From Chersky-840 sp035604715 (lineage in GTDB: Bacteria > Actinomycetota > Acidimicrobiia > Acidimicrobiales > UBA8190), in contig CAVSWP010000003.1 of NCBI GenBank assembly GCA_963731665.1, positions 310,001-374,000 on the forward strand: a DNA stretch of 64,000 nucleotides, given 5' to 3'. Below the pieces are notes generated by a model that was given only the letters and a program-made list of their open reading frames with translations, searched no databases and was not told the DNA's origin. Each line of letters opens with the position of its first letter. Position 1 is the first letter of the stretch. Made by a program: the position numbers and the translations under genes. Shown one piece after another: positions 58,711-64,000 of this stretch.

Positions 58711-59217
58711 TCAGGAGCCGCCGCCCCCCCCGTAGCGCGCTCTGATCTCCCCGTCGTCGGCGCGCACCTTGGCTGCCATGGCGTGGCGGGACTTCTCCAA
58801 TCCGGCCGTCAGGTCATCGTCGGCGAGGGCGAGGATACGCACGGCCAGCAGGCCGGCGTTGCGGGCGCCGTCCACCGCCACCGTGGCCACGGGGACCCCC
58901 GGGGGCATCTGCACCATGGCCAGCAGGGCGTCGAGCCCGCCGAGGCTGCCCGAGGTGATGGGCACGCCGATCACCGGCAGCGAGGTGGCCGCGGCCAGGA
59001 CACCGGCGAGGTGGGCCGCCTTGCCCGCTCCGGCGATGATGACGCCCATGCCCCGGCCGGCGGCATCACGGGCGAATTCCAGGGCGTCGTCGGGAGTGCG
59101 GTGGGCGGAGAGCACTCGGACCTCGACGGGAACGCCGAACTCGCCCAACGCCTCGACGGCACCGTCCATCACGGGCGCGTCGGACGCGCTTCCCATCACC
59201 ACGCCAACCGTCTTCAT
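58711..59217 (-). CDS. purE: N5-carboxyaminoimidazole ribonucleotide mutase
   Basis: PurE converts N5-CAIR to CAIR in purine synthesis. The 168-residue octameric-type enzyme shows TVGVVMGSASDAPVMDGAVE, VRVLSAHRTPDDALEFARDA and VIIAGAGKAAHLAGVLAAAT, the class I binding loops, and GVPVATVAVDGARNAGLLAV near the end. The partner purK is not adjacent, which is unusual since they are often paired; it may be elsewhere. ATG 59217. The Gly-Gly-Gly tail is not conserved. Confidence 0.95.
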   Translation of the reverse strand: MKTVGVVMGSASDAPVMDGAVEALGEFGVPVEVRVLSAHRTPDDALEFARDAAGRGMGVIIAGAGKAAHLAGVLAAATSLPVIGVPITSGSLGGLDALLAMVQMPPGVPVATVAVDGARNAGLLAVRILALADDDLTAGLEKSRHAMAAKVRADDGEIRARYGGGGGS

Positions 59218-59291
59218 GGGACTCCCGTCGTCGTCGGTCGGGCGCCGAGTCCGGCGTCAGCGGACATTCTGCCCCGTGAGCCGGCGGGGGC

Positions 59292-59846
59292 TCACGTCCG
59301 ACGGTGCACCGATACGGCGTAGTCGCCACCGGTGTAGGGGGCGCGCTCCCAGGTGGCCCAGCGCTCCAGCAGCTCGAGCCCGGTCGACGCGCCCAGGGTG
59401 TCGTAGCGCTCCAGGGTGAGCTGGCGCCCCACCTGGAACCCGGCCACGACCAGGCCCCCGGGCTCGACGGTGCGGGCCAGGGTGGAGATCACCGCCACCT
59501 CGGTGCCGAGCTCGACGAAGATCATCACGTTCCCGGCCGCCACCGCGAGGTCGAAATGGCTGTCGGGAAGCTCGTTGCTCGAGAGGTCCCCGAGGACCCA
59601 TTCGAGCTCGGGCGCCTTGGCCCGGGCGGCGTCGAGCATGGACCGTTCCACGTCGATGCCGACGGTCCGGTATCCCCGTCGGGCCAGCTCGATGGCCACC
59701 CGGCCCGTGCCGCAGCCGGCGTCGAGGACGGTGGCGGGAGGGTCACCGAGGAGCCCGGCCACGAGGTCGGCCTCCCCGTGGAGGTAATTGCCCTCGGCCG
59801 CCAAACGGGCGAAGCGGGCGTCGTAGTCGTCACCGCGAAGAGGCAC
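59292..59846 (-). CDS. Class I SAM-dependent methyltransferase
   Basis: A 184-residue methyltransferase with the class I signature: motif I VLDAGCGTGRVAIELARRGY (near 38-57), post-motif VGIDVERSMLDAARAKAPEL, motif II LPDSHFDLAVAAGNVMIFVE and motif III PGGLVVAGFQVGRQLTLERY. The GTG 59846 start is chosen from context (PLRGDDYDARFARLAAEGNY is family-like); upstream in-frame starts add an Arg-rich leader. The substrate is unknown. It lies in a run of minus-strand genes but is separated from purE by 74 bp. Confidence 0.8.
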   Translation of the reverse strand: MPLRGDDYDARFARLAAEGNYLHGEADLVAGLLGDPPATVLDAGCGTGRVAIELARRGYRTVGIDVERSMLDAARAKAPELEWVLGDLSSNELPDSHFDLAVAAGNVMIFVELGTEVAVISTLARTVEPGGLVVAGFQVGRQLTLERYDTLGASTGLELLERWATWERAPYTGGDYAVSVHRRT

Positions 59847-59908
59847 GCCGAGAAAGGTACTGCCACCATTGGGGTCCGACAGCAGCGGCACGGACGACGA
59901 GGAGGGGC

Positions 59909-60826
59909 ATGCGCATCGGACTTGGGCTCGAGCTGAACGGGACGGTGGACGACATCGTGGCACGAGCCCGGGTGCTCGCCTCGACCGGGGTGGCCTCGTT
60001 GTGGTCGTCGCAGATCTTCGGGTGGGACACCCTGACGATCCTGGCCGTGGTCGGTCGCGAAGTCCCTGGCGTCGCCCTCGGGACGGCGGTGATCCCCGTC
60101 CACCCCCGGCACCCCATGATGCTGGCCGAGCAGGCCCTCACGGTCCAGGCCGCCAGCGGGGGGCGCCTGGTGCTCGGCGTGGGGTTGTCGCACCAGGTGG
60201 TGGTGGAGGGGGTGTGGGGCTACTCCTTCGAACGGCCCGCCCGGTACATGCGCGAGTACCTGTCGGTGCTCGTTCCCCTGTTGCGCGGCGAGCAGGTGTC
60301 GTTCAACGGCGAGGTGGTGCGGACGAACACCTTCGGGCCACTCGACGTCGAGCCCACCACGCCTCCGCCCGTGTTGGTGGCCGCCCTCGGCCCGACCATG
60401 TTGCGCCAGGCCGCCACCCAGGCCGACGGCACGGTCACCTGGATGGTGGGCCCCTCGACGATCGAGGACCACGTCGTGCCCACCATCACGGCGGCGGCGA
60501 CCGACGCCGGTCGGGGCGCGCCCCAGGTGGTGGTGACCCTGCCGGTGTGCGTGACCAGCGACCCCGCACCCGCCCGGGCGCGAGCCGACCGCATCTTCGC
60601 CGTGTACGGCCAGCTCCCCTCCTACCGAGCCATGCTGGACCGCGAGGGCGTGGCCGGACCCGCCGACGTCGCCGTCGTGGGGAGCGAGGAAGAGGTCACC
60701 GCCCAGATCCGCCGCTTCGCCGAGGTCGGCGCCACCGAGTTCTCCGGAGCGGTCTATGGGGCGCCCGACGAGGTGGAGAGGTCGCGGGCGCTGTTGGGGG
60801 CGTTGGCCCACGCGGCGACGAGCTGA
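59909..60826 (+). CDS. Luciferase-like (LLM, probably F420-dependent) oxidoreductase
   Basis: A 305-residue LLM enzyme. Diagnostic parts are MRIGLGLELNGTVDDIVARA, STGVASLWSSQIFGWDTLTI, VALGTAVIPVHPRHPMMLAE, QALTVQAASGGRLVLGVGLS and PPPVLVAALGPTMLRQAATQ. The RHP-x-x-x-AEQA-x-T motif is typical of the TIGR03564-type F420-dependent family. ATG 59909 is only 63 bp from the divergent methyltransferase start. It is the third LLM protein in the window and shares the family with those at 40883 and 56798 but is not a close copy. Substrate unknown. Confidence 0.86.
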   Translation: MRIGLGLELNGTVDDIVARARVLASTGVASLWSSQIFGWDTLTILAVVGREVPGVALGTAVIPVHPRHPMMLAEQALTVQAASGGRLVLGVGLSHQVVVEGVWGYSFERPARYMREYLSVLVPLLRGEQVSFNGEVVRTNTFGPLDVEPTTPPPVLVAALGPTMLRQAATQADGTVTWMVGPSTIEDHVVPTITAAATDAGRGAPQVVVTLPVCVTSDPAPARARADRIFAVYGQLPSYRAMLDREGVAGPADVAVVGSEEEVTAQIRRFAEVGATEFSGAVYGAPDEVERSRALLGALAHAATS

Positions 60827-60863
60827 GCTGCGCCCGGGGGGCTGCGTCGACCTCCCCGACCTC

Positions 60864-61469
60864 TCAGCGCTTGATGGATGTGTGCTTGAACTCGTTGATC
60901 TCGGGGTGATGCTCGAGCAGCGCGAGCACGCCGTCGATCGTCGACCGGGCCACAGAGCCGTCGTCTGCGGGGCGCGTCATGATCCGCACGAACACGGCGT
61001 TGTCGTCCAGCACGAAGGTGGGCACGCCGAAGACGCGATGATCCGTCACCGAGGCCTCGTGGGCCTGGCGGAAGGTGGCCCGGGGTCCGCCGTCGGCGAC
61101 GATGGCGAATACCTTGTCGCTGTCGAGGTCGGCGCCGTCGAGCACGGCGCGGATGACCGACTCTTCGCGCAGGTCGAGCCCCCGGTCGTGCCGGGCGGCG
61201 AACAGGGCCAGGTGGACGTCGAAGAAGCGGTCGGGGAAGTTGTCCCGGACCACCAAGCTGGCCTCGGTGGCGAGCAGGTCGCCGGCCTTGGACGGGTCGT
61301 CCCAGACGGGGAGCCCTCCGTCCTCCACGTGCGCCTGGTTCAGCGAGAACGGGCTGAAGACCACGTCCCAGTCGGCCCCGGCGCGCAGCCCCACCACCAG
61401 GTGTTCGTGGGCGTTGCGGGCGAAGGGGCAGCGGTAGTCATAGGTAACGGAGAACATAGGTTTGCTCAC
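60864..61469 (-). CDS. DsbA-family thioredoxin-fold protein with a single active-site cysteine
   Basis: A 201-residue DsbA-like protein. The active-site position reads YDYRCPFARNAHEHL (Cys14), so the usual CXXC is CXXA; the cis-Pro loop is VFGVPTFVLDDNA. Proteins of this type include 2-hydroxychromene-2-carboxylate isomerase-like and FrnE-like members that use GSH or mycothiol-type thiols instead of a disulfide relay. No signal sequence is seen, so it acts in the cytosol. GTG 61469 overlaps nothing; PAP2 is six bases upstream. A detoxification role is plausible but unproven. Confidence 0.83.
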   Translation of the reverse strand: MSKPMFSVTYDYRCPFARNAHEHLVVGLRAGADWDVVFSPFSLNQAHVEDGGLPVWDDPSKAGDLLATEASLVVRDNFPDRFFDVHLALFAARHDRGLDLREESVIRAVLDGADLDSDKVFAIVADGGPRATFRQAHEASVTDHRVFGVPTFVLDDNAVFVRIMTRPADDGSVARSTIDGVLALLEHHPEINEFKHTSIKR

Positions 61470-61475
61470 GGGTGG

Positions 61476-62045
61476 TCAACCCCGTGCGGACCGGGCGCAT
61501 TCCAACCGGCGCATGACGGCCCCGCCCACCGGCACCAGTGCCCGGCCGAGCCGGCCCAGCCCCACCCCCAAGAGCGCCCCCCCGACGACGTCGCTGGCGT
61601 GATGGAGCCGGACGTGCACCCGGCTCAGGGAAATGGCCCCCGCCATGGCGTAGTAGGCGGGGGCCAGGGGGTCGCCCTCGGCCAGCAGCGTGGCCGCGCA
61701 CCAGGCAGCCAGGCTGTGGCCCGAGGGAAAGCTGGTGGTGCGGGGGATCCGCACCGGCAGAGGATGGGCGGCGGTGCCCTGGGGTCGGCGCCGCCCCACG
61801 GCGCGCTTGAGCTCGGCGTTCACCGCAGGGGCCACGATGCCGGTGAACACCACGGCGCGCAGCGCGCCGGCGCGCCGGGGGCCGGGTCGACGGCCTCGGG
61901 CCACCCCGATGAGGAACCACACCAGGCCGTGGTCGCCGAGGGCCGACGCGACGTAGGCCGTGGTGTCGGCGAGGCGACGTCCGCGCAGCGGCGCCACCAT
62001 TCGGTCGACGAAGCCGTCGAAGGTGTCGACGCGGTCTCCCAACAC
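61476..62045 (-). CDS. PAP2-superfamily membrane phosphatase
   Basis: A 189-residue integral membrane phosphatase. The three catalytic blocks are intact: K80...RP in ELKRAVGRRRPQG, PSGH (107-110) in TTSFPSGHSLAAW, and SRVHVRLHHASD (141-152). Members dephosphorylate polyprenyl pyrophosphates or phosphatidate at the outer face. About five helices are predicted, the N-terminal ones in TTAYVASALGDHGLVWFLIG and GIVAPAV. GTG 62045 starts it; that makes a 226-bp overlap with the upstream nuclease gene in a different frame, so a later start is possible, but the first helix argues for the full frame. Confidence 0.84.
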   Translation of the reverse strand: MLGDRVDTFDGFVDRMVAPLRGRRLADTTAYVASALGDHGLVWFLIGVARGRRPGPRRAGALRAVVFTGIVAPAVNAELKRAVGRRRPQGTAAHPLPVRIPRTTSFPSGHSLAAWCAATLLAEGDPLAPAYYAMAGAISLSRVHVRLHHASDVVGGALLGVGLGRLGRALVPVGGAVMRRLECARSARG

Positions 62046-62929
62046 CGCCGCAGGTTATCGGTGCCGTCCGGCGAGGTCGCGCCGGACGGCGGTGTCAGCC
62101 CGCCCGGGCCACCGGTGCGGGCAGCGGCGCCCCCGTGAACGCCGATCGCGCGGGCGGGGTCGCCGCCGTAGATCGGGCACAGGGACTGGAAGCTGCACCA
62201 ATGGCACAGCGCCGAGGGCCGAGGGCGGAAGTCCTCGTTCTCGCACGCCCGCTCGATGGCCGACCACACTGCCGCCGTCCGCTGCCGGGTGCCCCGCACG
62301 GCCTGGTCGGAGGGCTCGGCCTCGATGACCAGGGGCTCGCGCAGGTACATGAGCCGGACGCGGCTCGGACGCCGGCCGAGGACCTGCTCGCACAGCAGGG
62401 CGTAGAACTGGACTCCACCGAGTCGCTGCTGTTCCTGGTTGACCGACGGCACCCGGCCGGTCTTGTAGTCCACGACTTCGAGCTCACCGGCGGGCGTGAC
62501 GTCAAGGCGGTCGATGATCCCCCGCAGGCGCAGTCCGGCCACGTCGGCCTCGAGGGTGAGCTCCACGCCCACGGCGTCGACCGCGTCGGGGTCCTCGAGC
62601 CGGAAGTAGCCCTCGACGAGTGAGGCGGCATCGGACACGAAGGCGTCGCGCTGGGCGTCTGTGAACTCGAGGGCGGCCACGTCGGGTTGGTCCTGCAGGG
62701 CTTGCCACGCCAGATCGAGCGCCCGGCGCGCCGCCTCGGGGGTGCGCTCACCGCGGGGGTGGTCCCAGAAGAGGCGTTCGAGGGCGCTGTGCACGAGCGT
62801 GCCCTTGACCAGGTGCGGCGCCGGTGCCTCGGGCAGCCGATCGATGGCGGCGAAGCGGAAGGCGAGCGGGCAGTCCTTGAAGGCACTGAGCTTGGAAGGA
62901 GAGAGGGAGCGGGGAAGGACCAGGGCCAT
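61820..62929 (-). CDS. RecB-family (PD-(D/E)XK) exonuclease-like protein with a likely Fe-S cluster
   Basis: A nuclease-fold protein of 369 residues in frame, of which the last ~75 overlap the PAP2 gene. The PD-(D/E)XK core is H47 (TLVHSALERLFW), D140 (GIIDRLD), D154 and K156 (EVVDYKTG), then Q-motif EQQRLGGVQFYALL. Four Cys (C20 in AFKDCP, and C242, C245, C251 in LCHWCSFQSLC) match the AddB/Cas4-type 4Fe-4S nuclease domain. RecB partners or helicases are not near. ATG 62929. Residues after about 265 have no conserved sequence and are probably translated read-through in the PAP2 reading frame's shadow. Family firm; activity inferred. Confidence 0.82.
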   Translation of the reverse strand: MALVLPRSLSPSKLSAFKDCPLAFRFAAIDRLPEAPAPHLVKGTLVHSALERLFWDHPRGERTPEAARRALDLAWQALQDQPDVAALEFTDAQRDAFVSDAASLVEGYFRLEDPDAVDAVGVELTLEADVAGLRLRGIIDRLDVTPAGELEVVDYKTGRVPSVNQEQQRLGGVQFYALLCEQVLGRRPSRVRLMYLREPLVIEAEPSDQAVRGTRQRTAAVWSAIERACENEDFRPRPSALCHWCSFQSLCPIYGGDPARAIGVHGGAAARTGGPGGLTPPSGATSPDGTDNLRRCWETASTPSTASSTEWWRRCADVASPTPRPTSRRPSATTAWCGSSSGWPEAVDPAPGAPARCAPWCSPASWPLR

Positions 62930-62940
62930 CGAAGCGAAGG

Positions 62941-63852
62941 CTACGCCCCGGGTGTACCGGTCTCGGGGACCAGGGAGATCCGCACGGAGGCCGCCACCGT
63001 GGCGGGGTCCTCGAGAGGCCCGAAGTGGCCCAAGCCGGGGAACACGACCGTGGTCGACCGAGCCAGACGCCGGGCGACGGCCTCCAGCAGGGCGGGGCCC
63101 GACGCGTCGGTGTCGGCACCGCACGCCAGGGTGACCGGGCATGGCACCTCGGCCAGATGGCCGAAGGCGTCGTGGGAGGCTCCGTGGGCGTAGATCTCGG
63201 CTTCGTGCTCCCGCCGACAACGGAGCCCGATGCCGCCCCCGCTGACCGGGGCGAAGCCGTTGTCCACGTAGGCGGCCAGCGCGTCGGGCTGGAGGCGGTC
63301 GAACGGCGATTTGCCGACGAAATTGGCCAAGGCCTCGCGGCGGGAGCCGAACTCCTCTCGGCGGCGCCGGGCCCCCACCGACATGGGGTTGTCCTCGATG
63401 GGGGGGAGGGGATCGTCGCTGGGGTAGACGACGGGCTCGAAGCAGTACAAAGCGGCGAAGGTTCCCGGGCGGGCCTCCTCGGCCAGGAGGAGGGCGGCGC
63501 CCCCGCACGAGTGCCCGAAGGCGACGGGGCGTCGCAGGCCGAGGTGGTTGACGACAGCGGTGACGTCGGTGGCGAATCCGTGCCAGTCGAAGTCATCGCC
63601 CGGTGGCGGGTCCGAGGCCCCGTGGGCGCGCTGGTCGAGGGCGATGCAATGGAATTGCCCTTGCAGGTGTGTGGCCAGCGGCCCAAGGACGGGCCCGCAG
63701 AAGCCCGTGGCGTGAACGAGCAGCAGAGGGGCCCCGTCCCCGCCGAGGTCGTAGTAGGCGATGCCCACCTTGTCGGGAGTGGTCACCCGGCCCGTGGGCA
63801 TCGTCGGTCGCAGGGGCTCTTCGTGAAGCACGGGAGCGCCGGACTCGGGCAT
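62941..63852 (-). CDS. Alpha/beta hydrolase
   Basis: A 303-residue alpha/beta-hydrolase-fold protein. The oxyanion segment is LLLVHATGFCGPVLGPLATH, followed by FHCIALDQRAHGASDPP; the nucleophile elbow GHSCGG puts Ser in VAFGHSCGGAALLLAEEA (near 112-129), and the His is in FPGLGHFGPLEDPATV near the end; an acidic residue lies in LACGADTDASG. It belongs to the large esterase/haloalkane dehalogenase-like group; substrate unknown. ATG 63852 is used; GTG 63876 is an alternative. It reads in the same direction as the nuclease gene and ends 11 bp before it. Confidence 0.87.
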   Translation of the reverse strand: MPESGAPVLHEEPLRPTMPTGRVTTPDKVGIAYYDLGGDGAPLLLVHATGFCGPVLGPLATHLQGQFHCIALDQRAHGASDPPPGDDFDWHGFATDVTAVVNHLGLRRPVAFGHSCGGAALLLAEEARPGTFAALYCFEPVVYPSDDPLPPIEDNPMSVGARRRREEFGSRREALANFVGKSPFDRLQPDALAAYVDNGFAPVSGGGIGLRCRREHEAEIYAHGASHDAFGHLAEVPCPVTLACGADTDASGPALLEAVARRLARSTTVVFPGLGHFGPLEDPATVAASVRISLVPETGTPGA

Positions 63853-63969
63853 CGCGTCGACGCTACCGGGCACCACCCAGGACCGTGACGAGCGCCCCGG
63901 GGCTCACGATCGTCGGGGCGCGCTGGGGACAGTTCTTCTCGGGCCACAGGGCCGACTAGAAACAGGTGT

Positions 63970-64000
63970 GTGCAGCGCTTCATCCTGACGTACGGCTACC
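63970..64000 (+). CDS. Possible start of a further gene (only ten codons in window)
   Basis: From GTG 63970 the frame reads MQRFILTYGY and runs off the right end. AACAGG just upstream could be a ribosome-binding site. Ten codons are too few to name a product or even prove a gene; it is reported only to mark a probable divergent gene after the alpha/beta hydrolase. Confidence 0.25.
   Translation, partial: MQRFILTYGY

Overview
This 64-kb window is very GC-rich chromosomal DNA from an actinobacterium. The evidence is a mycothiol-type amidase (Mca), the actinobacterial markers DUF2469 and a SepIVA-like DivIVA protein, PspAB, a TIGR02960/SigG-type sigma factor, a GTP-dependent PEP carboxykinase, several F420/flavin luciferase-like enzymes and frequent GTG/TTG starts. 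The set recalls Acidimicrobiia, but that placement is an inference. No rRNA, tRNA, CRISPR array or intact insertion sequence was seen.

Layout. 1-2.8 kb: a truncated pckG divergent from thiL, then a NarL-type response regulator very close to DevR/DosR. 2.9-6.2 kb (minus): a possible hypoxia or respiratory module of a 205-aa membrane protein, a Pat-like GNAT, a split b6-type cytochrome b and a 56-residue membrane protein. Two upstream regions here carry GGGAC-type inverted repeats that could be DevR boxes. 6.3-25.7 kb: a housekeeping superoperon in near-canonical order (rpmB opposite; fakA-recG-rsmD-coaD-sepIVA-like-DUF177-rpmF-plsX-acpP-rnc-mutM-smc-ftsY-ffh-rpsP-khpA-rimM-trmD-rplS-DUF2469-yraN). 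Many of its genes overlap by four bases. lepB and rnhB are missing from their usual place.

25.7-33.3 kb: an insert separates yraN from comM/dprA, which are usually adjacent. It starts with ordinary GC-rich genes (enoyl-CoA hydratase, lipoprotein, YihY protein, sigma factor plus VOC protein). It then becomes a lower-GC, decayed stretch with a frameshifted methyltransferase pseudogene, an AT-richer secreted protein, a short ferritin-like protein and a roughly 145-bp remnant of a second comM.

33.3-40.8 kb: comM, dprA, a membrane GGDEF-EAL protein, a VOC protein, a NYN nuclease-like protein and alanine dehydrogenase. 40.8-45.6 kb: a tightly overlapping catabolic operon (luciferase-like monooxygenase, SDR, SGNH hydrolase, IclR regulator, SDR) behind a good sigma70-type promoter and a perfect 22-bp palindrome. 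45.7-52.8 kb: fumC, phhB, a DUF6687-like protein, the envelope-stress set pspA-htpX-pspAB, mca and an SCP2 protein. 52.8-64 kb: a YdjC deacetylase, two unknown coupled genes behind a palindrome, a surface protein with DUF7450-like repeats, two more luciferase-like enzymes, purE, a SAM methyltransferase, a DsbA-like protein, a PAP2 phosphatase overlapping a RecB-like Fe-S nuclease by 226 nt, and an alpha/beta hydrolase.

The most unusual parts are the DevR-linked split cytochrome b module, the palindrome-controlled catabolic operon, and the decayed island with the comM remnant.
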